Below are positions 1 to 6,467 of a DNA stretch of 6,467 bases, piece after piece; the first letter of the stretch is position 1, and each line of letters begins with the position of its first letter. The stretch is from Alphaproteobacteria bacterium. Lineage in GTDB: Bacteria > Pseudomonadota > Alphaproteobacteria > RS24. The notes beneath the pieces are model-generated. The model saw only the letters and a program-made list of their open reading frames with translations. It was not told the origin of the DNA and did not search any database. The stretch covers positions 1 to 6,467 of the forward strand of contig JAAOIL010000078.1 of the NCBI GenBank assembly GCA_015163825.1. Reading direction: 5' to 3'. The translations under genes and the position numbers were made by a program.

Positions 1-856
1 CCTTATTATCCGCCACTTTGACAGGGCTTGTTTCCGGTTCGGCTGCCAGCAAGGCTTTGGTATAGGCGTATTTTGGCTGCTCTAGCACATCAGCCACCGC
101 CCCCGATTCTACCATTTTCCCACTTTTCATAACCGACACACTATCGGCGATGCGGCGCACCACCCCCAAATCATGGGTGATGAGTAAAATCGCCATATCG
201 GTTTCTTGTTGTAGTTCTTTTAGCAAATCCAAAATCTGTTTTTGGATTGTCACATCAAGGGCGGTGGTTGGTTCATCAGCGATTAATAGTTTCGGGCGAT
301 TCGCCAATGCCATTGCTATCATAACGCGTTGGCGTTGCCCGCCTGATAATTGATGCGGAAAACTCTGCAATCTTTGTGCGCCATCACGCAGCCCGCATCG
401 TTCTAAAAGCGTGACGGCTTGGGTGCGTGCCGCCGCCATAGAAAGCGGCTGGTGAAGGCGAATAGCCTCACATATTTGCTTGCCAATTTGGTGTAAAGGG
501 TTAAGCGATGATAGCGGTTCTTGAAATATCATAGAAATCTCATTACCCCTAAGCGCTTGCAGTTTTTTTATGGGCATTTTCATGAGGTCTGTCATCAAGT
601 CTTGGCTCGTATTTTTATCCCGAAATAAAACCTCGCCCTTATTATGGAAGGCGGCGGGGGTGGGCAGCAAGCGCAAAATAGATAAAGCCGTCACCGATTT
701 ACCAGAACCACTTTCGCCAACCAGCGCATGGGTTTTGCCGGCTTGCAAGGTCAGCCCGACATTATCGGCAGCCGTTAAGGGAATTTTTTCCTTAGCTTGC
801 AAATAATCTTGCGGATGAAACCCAACATGGAGATTTTTAATTTCTAATATATTCAT
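1..856 (-). CDS. yejF: YejF-type peptide ABC transporter ATP-binding protein (partial, C-terminal half missing)
   Basis: This is the ATPase subunit of a YejABEF-type oligopeptide importer, acting on the cytoplasmic face of the inner membrane. I translated it by hand from ATG at 856 to the window edge: 285 codons with no stop, plus one base. The first ABC domain is complete. It has Walker A GESGSGKS (residues 47-54), Q-loop Gln112 in IFQEP, signature LSGGQ (170-174), Walker B LLIADE (190-195), D-loop ALD (199-201) and switch His228. After about residue 262 comes the short oligopeptide-transporter tail (YAYTKALL), then the beginning of a linker. YejF proteins are usually about 530 residues with two ABC domains, so the second domain should lie beyond position 1. 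The start is fixed by a purine stretch (GAGGG, 4 bases upstream) and by an ATGA overlap with a tiny upstream frame. It is last in the yejABEF order. A single-domain DppD/OppD-like protein is possible in principle, but the gene order favours YejF. Confidence 0.9.
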   Translation of the reverse strand, partial: MNILEIKNLHVGFHPQDYLQAKEKIPLTAADNVGLTLQAGKTHALVGESGSGKSVTALSILRLLPTPAAFHNKGEVLFRDKNTSQDLMTDLMKMPIKKLQALRGNEISMIFQEPLSSLNPLHQIGKQICEAIRLHQPLSMAAARTQAVTLLERCGLRDGAQRLQSFPHQLSGGQRQRVMIAMALANRPKLLIADEPTTALDVTIQKQILDLLKELQQETDMAILLITHDLGVVRRIADSVSVMKSGKMVESGAVADVLEQPKYAYTKALLAAEPETSPVKVADNK

Positions 857-900
857 AATGCCCTCATATCTCTCTCATATCTCTCTCATATCTTCCTCAT
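853..900 (-). other. Chain of four 4-codon minicistrons linked by ATGA overlaps, leading into yejF
   Basis: On the minus strand four tiny frames start at 900 (M-R-K-I), 889 (M-R-E-I), 878 (M-R-E-I) and 867 (M-R-A-L). Each ends in TGA whose first two bases are the last two of the next ATG, and the last TGA (855-853) overlaps the yejF ATG (856-854) in the same way. The first frame starts 7 bases after the yejE stop, behind a G-rich stretch GAGGGGG. The geometry follows from the repeat: 15 bases per frame minus a 4-base overlap equals the 11-base period. The reading frames are seen directly. That ribosomes use them to couple yejF translation to yejE is inference. Confidence 0.4.
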
Positions 901-908
901 AGCCCCCT
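865..908 (-). repeat. 11-base tandem repeat between yejE and yejF
   Basis: Read on the plus strand, four consecutive 11-base units begin with CATA: catatctctct at 865-875 and an identical copy at 876-886, then catatcttcct at 887-897 and a more diverged catagccccct at 898-908. The array fills most of the spacer between the yejE stop (910-908) and the yejF start (856). On the coding strand each unit is purine-rich (AGAGATATGAG) and contains both a GAG-type ribosome-binding element and an ATG. Such short perfect units can gain or lose copies by slippage. Confidence 0.85.
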
Positions 909-1945
909 CACAATATCGTCTTGCGAGGGTCAAAGGCATCACGCACGGCTTCGCCGATAAAAATAAGCAATGACAACATCAACGCGATAGTAAAAAATCC
1001 TGCCAGCCCCAACCATGGCGCGTGTAGATTGGCTTTGCCTTGCGCCAGCAATTCCCCCAATGAGGGCGAGCCGGGTGGCAAGCCAAAGCCCAAAAAATCA
1101 AGCGAGGTCAATGTCGTGATAGAGGCATTTAAGATAAACGGCATTAAGGTCAAAGTCGCCACCATGGCATTGGGTAATAAATGCCGCACCATAATGGTCG
1201 GGGTCGCCACCCCTAAGGCGCGTGCCGCTTCCACATAGTCAAAATTGCGGGCGCGTAAAAACTCGGCGCGCACCACACCAACCAGCGATACCCAAGAAAA
1301 CAATAATAAAATCCCCAACAATATCCAGAAGCTCGGCTCTATCACCGCCGCAATAATAATCAGCAAATAAAGAGACGGCACAGAGGTCCATATCTCAATA
1401 AATCTTTGCAGACTCAAATCAAGCCAGCCGCCAAAATAGCCTTGTATGGCGCCGGCAAAAACACCAATCAGCGAAGAAAATATCGTCAATGTCAAACCAA
1501 ATAAAATGGAAATACGAAAGCCATAAATCAAACGCGCTAACACATCACGCCCTTGATCATCCGTCCCCAACCAGTTCTCGCTATCGGGGGGCGAGGGTGC
1601 CGGGTGGGTAAGGTTTAAGTTAATCGTATTATAATTATAACGCAGAGGCGGCCAAAGCATCCAACCTTTTTTATTTTCAATTAAATCCATAACATAGGGA
1701 TCGCGATAATCGGCTTCGGTGGCAAAATCCCCCCCAAAAATTGTTTCGGGATAGGTGATAAATATCGGCGCATAATACCCGCCTTCATAATGGATAAGCA
1801 AGGGTTTATCATTGGCAATGAATTCAGCGCCCAAAGTGACAAAGAACAGCACGGCAAACAATATCAGCGACACAAATCCGCGCCTGTTGGACTTAAAAAT
1901 AAACCAGCGCCTTTTATTGAGGGGGGATAGGTTTTGCAACATCAT
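908..1945 (-). CDS. yejE: YejE-type peptide ABC transporter permease
   Basis: This is an inner-membrane permease subunit of the YejABEF oligopeptide importer, pairing with YejB. At 345 residues it is close to the usual YejE length of about 340. An N-terminal OppC-type hydrophobic segment spans roughly residues 25-44. A periplasmic stretch follows, leading to the family motif LGTDDQGRDVLARLIYG (126-142). The permease core has membrane segments near 145-168, 190-230, 260-285 and 310-332. The EAA loop that docks on the ATPase is at about 239-259 (EAARALGV...HLLPNA). The protein opens with two methionines (ATG at 1945 and 1942), and the G-rich stretch just upstream (CGGGGGCAG) lies closer than ideal to the first, so either could be used. 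It begins 9 bases after yejB stops, so translation is probably coupled. A run of seven C lies at 1729-1735 inside the gene. Confidence 0.93.
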   Translation of the reverse strand: MMLQNLSPLNKRRWFIFKSNRRGFVSLILFAVLFFVTLGAEFIANDKPLLIHYEGGYYAPIFITYPETIFGGDFATEADYRDPYVMDLIENKKGWMLWPPLRYNYNTINLNLTHPAPSPPDSENWLGTDDQGRDVLARLIYGFRISILFGLTLTIFSSLIGVFAGAIQGYFGGWLDLSLQRFIEIWTSVPSLYLLIIIAAVIEPSFWILLGILLLFSWVSLVGVVRAEFLRARNFDYVEAARALGVATPTIMVRHLLPNAMVATLTLMPFILNASITTLTSLDFLGFGLPPGSPSLGELLAQGKANLHAPWLGLAGFFTIALMLSLLIFIGEAVRDAFDPRKTIL

Positions 1946-1954
1946 CTGCCCCCG

Positions 1955-3055
1955 CTACCCTTGTGTCCGTGCGGAAAAATCGATGCGGGGGTCAATCCAC
2001 ATATAGGTCAGGTCAGAAATCAGGGTTATGCCCAAGCCGATTAAACCAAAAATATACAGCGAGGCAAACACGACCGGATAATCTCTATTGACGATGCTTT
2101 CGTAAGACAGCAAGCCCAACCCATCAAGCGAGAATATGGTTTCAATCAATAGCGAGCCTGTAAAGAATGCCCCGATGAAAGCGCCCGGAAATCCTGCCAC
2201 GACAATCAGCATAGCATTACGGAATATGTGTTTATAAAAGACGCGTGCCTCCCCCGCCCCTTTGGCACGGGCGGTCATCACATATTGTTTGCGCATTTCC
2301 TCCATGAAGGAGTTTTTGGTGAGTAAGGAGGTCGTAGCAAAACTACCAATGGCGAGGGCTAATACGGGTAATGTGATGTGCCATAGATAATCCAATATCC
2401 GCCCCCCCAGCGATAACTCTTGCCACCCTTCAGATACCAGCCCGCGCAAGGGGAACCAATCAAAATAAGAGCCGCCGGCAAAGAACACAATCAAAGCCAC
2501 CGCGAATAAAAATCCCGGAATGGCATAGCCGATAATGATAACGCTTGATGTCCATATATCAAAACTTGTGCCGTCGCGCCTTGCTTTGGCAATGCCGAGC
2601 GGTATGGATATAAGATAGGTCAGCAATGTCGTCCATAGCCCTAATGTGATAGAGACGGGCAGTTTATCAATGATTAAATCACTGACAGCAATATCGCGAT
2701 AATAACTTTGTCCAAAATCAAAGCGTATATAATTTTTTATCAGCAGAAAAAATCTTTCATGAGCGGGTTTATCAAATCCGAATTGCACTTCTAACTCGGC
2801 GATGAATTCGGGGTCTAGCCCTTGTGCGCCACGATAGGCAGAGCCTCCGCTTTGTGTGTTTTGCGGGGTATTTTGTCCTGCATCTTGTGTATTGCTGAAA
2901 CGCGCGGTCGCGCCTGTGTCGTGTCCTTGCAATTGGGCGGCGATGCGTTCAATCGGGCCGCCGGGCGCGAATTGCACAATCAGAAAACTAAGCGCCATCA
3001 TACCGAACAAAGTCGGTATCATAAGGGCGAGGCGTTTGGCGATATAGGCGATCAT
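1955..3055 (-). CDS. yejB: YejB-type peptide ABC transporter permease
   Basis: This is the partner permease of YejE in the inner membrane. I choose ATG at 3055, giving 366 residues, because it forms an ATGA overlap with the yejA stop (3054-3052) and yields the family-like beginning [18 protein letters not shown]. An upstream in-frame TTG at 3070 would add five residues inside yejA and is less likely. Residues 5-28 form the first membrane helix, followed by FAPGGP. A hydrophilic, Gln/Thr/Gly-rich periplasmic stretch (about 44-77) precedes the typical YejB motifs GLDPEFIAE (79-87), [11 protein letters not shown] (92-102), YIRFDFGQS (109-117) and [10 protein letters not shown] (132-141). The EAA loop is near 260-281 (MTARAKGAG...IFRNA). 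The C-terminus WIDPRIDF is also characteristic. A run of seven C lies at 2402-2408 within the gene. Confidence 0.94.
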   Translation of the reverse strand: MIAYIAKRLALMIPTLFGMMALSFLIVQFAPGGPIERIAAQLQGHDTGATARFSNTQDAGQNTPQNTQSGGSAYRGAQGLDPEFIAELEVQFGFDKPAHERFFLLIKNYIRFDFGQSYYRDIAVSDLIIDKLPVSITLGLWTTLLTYLISIPLGIAKARRDGTSFDIWTSSVIIIGYAIPGFLFAVALIVFFAGGSYFDWFPLRGLVSEGWQELSLGGRILDYLWHITLPVLALAIGSFATTSLLTKNSFMEEMRKQYVMTARAKGAGEARVFYKHIFRNAMLIVVAGFPGAFIGAFFTGSLLIETIFSLDGLGLLSYESIVNRDYPVVFASLYIFGLIGLGITLISDLTYMWIDPRIDFSARTQG

Positions 3056-4908
3056 TTTTTGTGCCACCAAATATCGGGAAAGCCCAGCCCATAATCAGGC
3101 ATCGGGGTCGGGTGTTGAATATGTTGCCAAAAGGCGAGGCGTTCATGCGGGGCGTGCCATTGTGGCACCGCATAATGATTGGCGAGCAACACGCGATCAA
3201 GGGCGCGTGTGGCAGCAATCAAACTTTCTCTATCATGCGCAAAAATCAAGGCTTCCACCAAAGCATCAATGGCGGTATCGGCAATCCCGATGAGGTTGCG
3301 CCCGCCGCTAATAGAGGCGGTTTGCGATGACCAATAATCGCGTTGTTCATTGCCGGGCGATAGCGATTGCCCGAAACTGGCAACGACCGCATCAAAATTA
3401 TAATTGGTGAGGCGGTTTTGATATTGACTTGGATCAACGACCCGCATGCGGGCAGTAATACCAAGTTTGGCAAGGTTTTGTATATAGGGGGCGATAATGC
3501 GTTCAAAGGCTGGTTGCACCAGCAGAAACTCAATCGTGAAAACTTCACCTTCACCTTCACCTTCGCTATCGCCTTTGCGTTTTAGTTGATTATCTTGCAA
3601 TACCCACCCCGCTTGTTCTAGCAAGGCACGGGCACGGCGCAAGTGCTGGCGAATATCACCCGCCCTCTCATTTTTGGGGTTGGCATAAGGGGTGGTGAAA
3701 ACACGCGGCGGAATCTTATGACGCAAGGGTTCCAACAATGCCAATTCCTGCGGCGAGGGCAGCCCGTGCGCCGCCAGTTCGGAACGTTGAAAGAAACTAT
3801 TGGTGCGCGCATATTGTCCGTAAAAAAGATTTTTATTGGTCCATTCAAAATCAAAAGCGAGGTTTAAGGCTTCACGCACCCGCGCATCGCCGAACCGCCC
3901 CCGCCGTGTATTATAAACAAACGCTTGCATACCAACGCCGGTTTTCAAGCCAATCTCTTCACGGATTAAGCCGCCCCCTTGTTTGGCTGTTTTCTTATAA
4001 CCCGTTGCCCAAAGGCGTGAAGAGAATTCAGCGCGAAAATCCACTTCCCCAGCTTTCAGGGCTTCAAAAGCGATAGTGTCATCGCCGAAATAATCATAGA
4101 TGATGTCATCAAAATTATACCGCCCCTGTGATATGTTTAAGTCTTGCGCCCAATAATCTTTCACACGCGACAACACAAGGCGTCGCCCGGCTTCGCTATG
4201 GCTTATTTTATAAGCCCCCGATGTCAGCGGCGGGGTTAGCGTGGTTTTATTAAGCCCGCGCCTTTCCCCCCCCTTATCCTTTCCCTGCCAATAGGCTTTA
4301 GATAGAATCGGCAAAGCCCCCAACACCAAAGGCAGTTCCCGATTACCCTTTTTCTTAAAGTGGAATTTTATTTTATGGTCGTCAATAATTTCACTGCGTT
4401 CAACATCACCATAATAGGCACGATAGAAAGGGTGGGCGGCGCGAATGGCATCAAGCGAGAAGGCGACATCGGCGGCGGTAATGGCACTGCCATCATAGAA
4501 TCTGGCGGCACGGCGCAAAGTAAATGTCACGGAAGAAAAATCGGCGGGGTGCGCCACAGATTTAGCGACCAATCCATAGACAGCAGAGGGCTCGGCAAGG
4601 CTGGGGGTTAATAATGTATCGTGGATAATGCCCACGCCTTGGGCGGTATTGCCTTTTATGGTGAAGGGGTTGAGATTATCAAAACTGCCAATGGCGGCGA
4701 TGCGTAATGTGCCGCCTTTCGGGGCATTGATATTGACATAGGGGAAGTGCTTGAAATCGGGGGGCAACTGCACCGCCCCAAATAGAGAGAGTCCATGCTT
4801 TTCTATATCAAGCCTTTCTATATCAAGCCTTTCTATATCCTGCGCTTTTAGTGGTGTTGCTGTCGCCAGCCCCATCATAAAAAGCATAGAAAATAGAATC
4901 CGCATCAT
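3052..4908 (-). CDS. yejA: YejA-type periplasmic oligopeptide-binding protein
   Basis: This is the periplasmic solute-binding protein (SBP_bac_5 family) that delivers peptides to YejBEF. It has 618 residues, typical for YejA. Residues 1-22 form a signal peptide (hydrophobic stretch [13 protein letters not shown], probable cleavage after LKA at 22). The mature part carries the YejA marks HGLSLFG (38-44), [14 protein letters not shown] (57-70) and [11 protein letters not shown] (76-86), then [20 protein letters not shown] (128-147). Further marks are TSGAYKI (229-235), [13 protein letters not shown] (344-356) and the C-terminal [12 protein letters not shown] (604-615). Family members in enterobacteria take up microcin C, and those in rhizobia and relatives take up antimicrobial or cell-wall peptides; the ligand here cannot be read from the sequence. 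The oddities are three DIERL-like repeats at 24-38 and a GEGEGE patch at 450-455. The start codon is doubled (4908, 4905). The AAGGGA ribosome site lies 4 bases from the first ATG and 7 from the second, so Met2 may be the true start. Confidence 0.94.
   Translation of the reverse strand: MMRILFSMLFMMGLATATPLKAQDIERLDIERLDIEKHGLSLFGAVQLPPDFKHFPYVNINAPKGGTLRIAAIGSFDNLNPFTIKGNTAQGVGIIHDTLLTPSLAEPSAVYGLVAKSVAHPADFSSVTFTLRRAARFYDGSAITAADVAFSLDAIRAAHPFYRAYYGDVERSEIIDDHKIKFHFKKKGNRELPLVLGALPILSKAYWQGKDKGGERRGLNKTTLTPPLTSGAYKISHSEAGRRLVLSRVKDYWAQDLNISQGRYNFDDIIYDYFGDDTIAFEALKAGEVDFRAEFSSRLWATGYKKTAKQGGGLIREEIGLKTGVGMQAFVYNTRRGRFGDARVREALNLAFDFEWTNKNLFYGQYARTNSFFQRSELAAHGLPSPQELALLEPLRHKIPPRVFTTPYANPKNERAGDIRQHLRRARALLEQAGWVLQDNQLKRKGDSEGEGEGEVFTIEFLLVQPAFERIIAPYIQNLAKLGITARMRVVDPSQYQNRLTNYNFDAVVASFGQSLSPGNEQRDYWSSQTASISGGRNLIGIADTAIDALVEALIFAHDRESLIAATRALDRVLLANHYAVPQWHAPHERLAFWQHIQHPTPMPDYGLGFPDIWWHKK
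3544..3564 (-). repeat. Hexanucleotide repeat (GAAGGT)3 within yejA
   Basis: On the coding strand three perfect GAAGGT hexamers plus a final GAA encode E-G-E-G-E-G-E at residues 449-455 of YejA. The stretch sits in a charged, probably surface-exposed segment ([13 protein letters not shown]) before the strand VFTIEFLL. Copy changes would add or remove two residues without breaking the frame. Confidence 0.85.
4795..4839 (-). repeat. 15-base tandem repeat at the mature N-terminus of YejA
   Basis: On the coding strand GATATAGAAAGGCTT occurs twice in perfect tandem (4839-4825 and 4824-4810), followed by a diverged third unit GATATAGAAAAGCAT (4809-4795). They encode [15 protein letters not shown] at residues 24-38, immediately after the predicted signal peptide. 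Because the unit is a multiple of three, expansion keeps the frame. Confidence 0.9.
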
Positions 4909-4912
4909 AAAA

Positions 4913-4918
4913 TCCCTT
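4913..4918 (-). promoter_or_regulatory. Ribosome-binding site of yejA
   Basis: On the minus strand AAGGGA precedes the doubled start codon, 4 bases from ATG 4908 and 7 bases from ATG 4905. A similar TAAGGGGTTTA stretch sits directly upstream as a near-duplicate. The 54-base gap to the cytochrome gene shows no hairpin followed by a T-run, so no terminator is visible. Confidence 0.5.
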
Positions 4919-4962
4919 ATAAACCCCTTACAAAGAACATAACACTTTTAGTTAAATTTTAA

Positions 4963-5496
4963 TCAATTTTTTAGGCTGGTGAGATAGGCGATAATATCGG
5001 CACGATCTTTGGCTTTGCGTAAGCCGATAAATGACATATTTGTGCCGGGCGCATATTTTTGGGGGCTTTTCAGGAAGGCGTTCAGGGTCTCATTATCCCA
5101 TATTCCGCCTAATTCCCCCCCCAGTCCTGATAGTGTTTTGGAATAGGCGAAGCCAGAGGCGGTGGCGATATTTCTCCCGACAATACCATGCAGAGCGGGG
5201 CCGATACGATGCGGCGCATCTGCTTCAAAGCTATGGCACGATAGGCATTTTTTGGCAATTCTACCGCCTTTCTCGACAGAGGCGGTTTGCAATAATTCTG
5301 ATATCGGCGGTTCAATTTCAGCGACAGCCGCCACAACAGCACTTTCTCCATCGGCAAGCACCCCTTCTACGATATAGGCATCGGCATCGGCGGGGGCTAC
5401 GCTAAACAGCGTTTCGCTCAAATTCTGCAGACCAATCACGATGAGCAATGTCATCAAAATTGCGCCTGCTATTTTGTTCCATTCGAAAGAATCCAT
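4963..5496 (-). CDS. Membrane-anchored class I cytochrome c (CycM/c552-like)
   Basis: This is a c-type cytochrome held in the inner membrane by an uncleaved N-terminal helix (about residues 7-24, IAGAILMTLLIVIGL). Its haem domain lies in the periplasm, where it would carry electrons, probably between the bc1 complex and a terminal oxidase. After a variable acidic/Ala-rich linker (about 34-70), the haem-attachment motif CLSCH is at 84-88. Then come GPALHGIVGR (99-108), a G-x-W segment at 131-133 and the axial-ligand motif GTNMSF (151-156, Met154). The terminal helix DRADIIAYLTSL (164-175) completes a class I fold. The length of 177 residues suits the membrane-anchored CycM type found in alphaproteobacteria. 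It lies upstream of yejA on the same strand and diverges from kdsB. An eight-C run (plus strand, 5115-5122) encodes Gly-Gly in the loop before the Trp. The exact electron partners are inference. Confidence 0.9.
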   Translation of the reverse strand: MDSFEWNKIAGAILMTLLIVIGLQNLSETLFSVAPADADAYIVEGVLADGESAVVAAVAEIEPPISELLQTASVEKGGRIAKKCLSCHSFEADAPHRIGPALHGIVGRNIATASGFAYSKTLSGLGGELGGIWDNETLNAFLKSPQKYAPGTNMSFIGLRKAKDRADIIAYLTSLKN

Positions 5497-5533
5497 AGAA
5501 TCACCAGCCTCGCTTTGTTATATCCTTTTACCC

Positions 5534-5561
5534 ATTATAGCGCAATTTTTCTTGCGGTCTA
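5534..5561 (-). promoter_or_regulatory. Probable sigma-70-type promoter for the cytochrome c gene
   Basis: On the minus strand a consensus -10 box TATAAT (5539-5534) lies 16 bases downstream of TAGACC (5561-5556), which matches four of six positions of TTGACA. Transcription would begin near 5527, leaving a leader of about 30 bases before ATG 5496. With no visible terminator after the cytochrome gene, this promoter could also feed yejABEF. The boxes are seen; activity is inferred. Confidence 0.55.
5541..5556. promoter_or_regulatory. Inverted repeat CGCAA-N6-TTGCG inside the promoter spacer
   Basis: Five-base arms CGCAA (5541-5545) and TTGCG (5552-5556) face each other around TTTTTC, lying almost entirely between the -35 and -10 boxes of the cytochrome promoter. 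The location would suit a repressor site acting on the divergent pair. The arms are short, so chance is a real alternative. Confidence 0.25.
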
Positions 5562-5578
5562 GTGTCGCACAAACTAGT

Positions 5579-5586
5579 AAGGGGGG
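5579..5586 (+). promoter_or_regulatory. Ribosome-binding site of kdsB
   Basis: AAGGGGGG ends one base before ATG at 5588; the core AAGGG leaves a 4-base spacing. It decides the start: the upstream in-frame ATG at 5441 would place 49 unrelated residues in front and overlap the divergent cytochrome gene. Confidence 0.75.
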
Positions 5587-5587
5587 T

Positions 5588-6370
5588 ATGGATAATCCTA
5601 TTATAATGATACCGACACGGCTAGCGTCCAGCCGCTTGCCTAATAAGCCCCTCGCTCTGATAGGGGGGGTGCCGATGATAGTGCGGGTTTATCGCTTGGC
5701 ACAAGCGGCGGCACAATTAGTAAATAGCGACCGCCCCCCGCCTATTGTTGTGGCGGCGGCGGATAAGGCGATTATTGATGTTATTGCCGCAGAGGGCGGC
5801 ACAGCCCACTTGACCGACCCTGATTTACCTTCTGGTTCTGACCGCATTTATGCGGCACTACACCAGCTAGATCCAGATTGTGCCTATGATAGTGTGGTTA
5901 ATCTACAGGGTGATTTACCCCTTTTTGACCCCGCTATTATTCCCGCTTTATTGGACGCCTTATTGACGACAAAACCACAAGCCGACATCACCACGCCTGT
6001 GGTGGCGATTACTGGTGCCGACGCCCAAGACCCCAATTTTGTCAAAGCGGTGCTGGCAGATGATAGCGCCCCTTCTAGTCGGGCATTATATTTCAGCCGT
6101 CAGCCTGTTCCTCACGGCTCTGTTCCCGATAGGGGGGATAAGACGGATAGATATTTTGGTCATATTGGCATTTATGCTTATCGCCGTGCGGCATTGGCGC
6201 GCTTTGTTGCCTTGCCCGCCGCCCCGATAGAGCACCGCGAAAGCCTAGAGCAATTGCGGGCTTTGGCGGCAGGTTTTCATATAGAGGCGGTGCAGGTTAA
6301 TGATATGCCTTTGAGTGTCGATACCCCTGCCGACCTATTAGAAGCAGAAGCCACTTTACAAAATAATTAA
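5588..6370 (+). CDS. kdsB: 3-deoxy-manno-octulosonate cytidylyltransferase (CMP-Kdo synthetase)
   Basis: This cytoplasmic enzyme activates Kdo with CTP to CMP-Kdo (EC 2.7.7.38), the donor for the first sugar added to lipid A in lipopolysaccharide synthesis. From ATG 5588 it has 260 residues, near the family's usual 250. The nucleotide-binding N-terminus reads IPTRLASSRLPNKPL (8-22), where most relatives have IPAR. SGSDRI lies at 82-87. NLQGDLP (105-111) carries Asp109, a Mg-binding position in this family; LP replaces the EP of enterobacterial enzymes. Then come YFSRQPVPHG (168-177), GHIGIYAYRR (191-200), EHRESLEQLR (215-224) and PLSVDTPADL (241-250) with the second conserved Asp245. A Ser at 243 stands where Gly is usual. 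The gene diverges from the cytochrome gene and is followed 50 bases later by a probable pheA. A run of seven G lies at 5663-5669. Confidence 0.94.
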   Translation: MDNPIIMIPTRLASSRLPNKPLALIGGVPMIVRVYRLAQAAAQLVNSDRPPPIVVAAADKAIIDVIAAEGGTAHLTDPDLPSGSDRIYAALHQLDPDCAYDSVVNLQGDLPLFDPAIIPALLDALLTTKPQADITTPVVAITGADAQDPNFVKAVLADDSAPSSRALYFSRQPVPHGSVPDRGDKTDRYFGHIGIYAYRRAALARFVALPAAPIEHRESLEQLRALAAGFHIEAVQVNDMPLSVDTPADLLEAEATLQNN

Positions 6371-6420
6371 TCACACGATTTGGAACTTGCAAGATTTAGA
6401 TAAAAAAGCGACAAGCAATT

Positions 6421-6467
6421 ATGACAGATTCAAATAAATCCCAAACATCAAAAATCGCTTTTCAAGG
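6421..6467 (+). CDS. pheA: Probable prephenate dehydratase, first 15 codons only
   Basis: From ATG 6421 an open frame reads MTDSNKSQTSKIAFQG, the last glycine incomplete, to the window edge. KIAFQG is the usual opening of prephenate dehydratase (prephenate to phenylpyruvate, phenylalanine synthesis), normally followed by a Gly-Ala-Tyr/Asn-Ser stretch outside this window. The position right after kdsB matches the alphaproteobacterial kdsB-pheA order as I recall it. No strong ribosome site is visible (AGCGACAAG upstream). The identification rests on few residues plus context. Confidence 0.65.
   Translation, partial: MTDSNKSQTSKIAFQ

Noticed and set aside
3056..3070. Alternative TTG start of yejB at 3070.
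   Set aside because: ATG 3055 forms an ATGA overlap with the yejA stop and gives the family-like N-terminus; TTG would add five residues that are merely another frame of the yejA end.
3738..4076. Open plus-strand frame of 112 residues opposite yejA, and similar frames at 921-1238, 1812-2006, 2822-3094, 3061-3330, 4360-4611 and 5031-5405.
   Set aside because: They lie antisense to well-supported genes, have low-complexity or Arg/Ser-rich translations without recognisable motifs, and lack convincing ribosome sites.
4909..4962. Possible terminator or separate promoter between the cytochrome gene and yejA.
   Set aside because: The AT-rich stretch has no hairpin with a T-run and no convincing paired -35/-10 boxes.
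5552..5580. kdsB promoter TTGCGG-17-TAGTAA.
   Set aside because: Transcription would start at about the ATG itself, making the strong ribosome site unusable. The -35 also overlaps the opposite cytochrome -35, so I could not assign a kdsB promoter.
5441..5587. Upstream in-frame extension of kdsB beginning at ATG 5441.
   Set aside because: The extra 49 residues resemble nothing in KdsB, overlap the start of the divergent cytochrome gene, and bypass the strong AAGGGG site directly before ATG 5588.
6371..6420. Terminator or promoter between kdsB and the downstream gene.
   Set aside because: No stem-loop or clear hexamer pair was found; kdsB and the next gene may simply be co-transcribed.

Overview
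The window looks like chromosomal DNA of a Gram-negative alphaproteobacterium. Three things suggest this: a Kdo-activating gene (kdsB, needed only by organisms with lipopolysaccharide), a membrane-anchored class I c-type cytochrome of the CycM/c552 type, and the arrangement cytochrome c < > kdsB - pheA, which I recall as a common neighbourhood in alphaproteobacteria. The species cannot be named from the sequence alone. Gene packing is tight, no gap exceeds about 90 bases, and I see no mobile element, RNA gene or CRISPR array.

Layout. From position 5496 down to position 1 everything reads on the minus strand: a cytochrome c gene (4963-5496), then a complete yejA-yejB-yejE set and the N-terminal half of yejF, which runs off the left edge. 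This is a YejABEF-type oligopeptide ABC importer: YejA binds peptide in the periplasm, YejB and YejE form the membrane channel, and YejF supplies ATPase activity. yejA and yejB overlap by ATGA, and yejB and yejE are 9 bases apart. yejE and yejF are separated by a 51-base spacer made largely of an 11-base tandem repeat. From 5588 rightwards the plus strand carries kdsB (CMP-Kdo synthetase) and, at the very edge, the first 15 codons of a probable prephenate dehydratase gene (pheA).

Control. The 91-base divergent gap 5497-5587 holds a TATAAT -10 box with a plausible -35 box for the cytochrome gene. No terminator is visible between the cytochrome gene and yejA (54 bases), so readthrough into the transporter operon is possible.

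The genes are ordinary members of known families; I did not find a new multi-gene system. The most unusual feature is the yejE-yejF spacer. Its repeat creates four successive four-codon reading frames (MRKI, MREI, MREI, MRAL), each joined to the next by an ATGA stop/start overlap, the last joined the same way to the yejF start. Also notable are a perfect 15-base tandem duplication at the mature N-terminus of YejA and an apparent excess of long G/C homopolymers inside genes.
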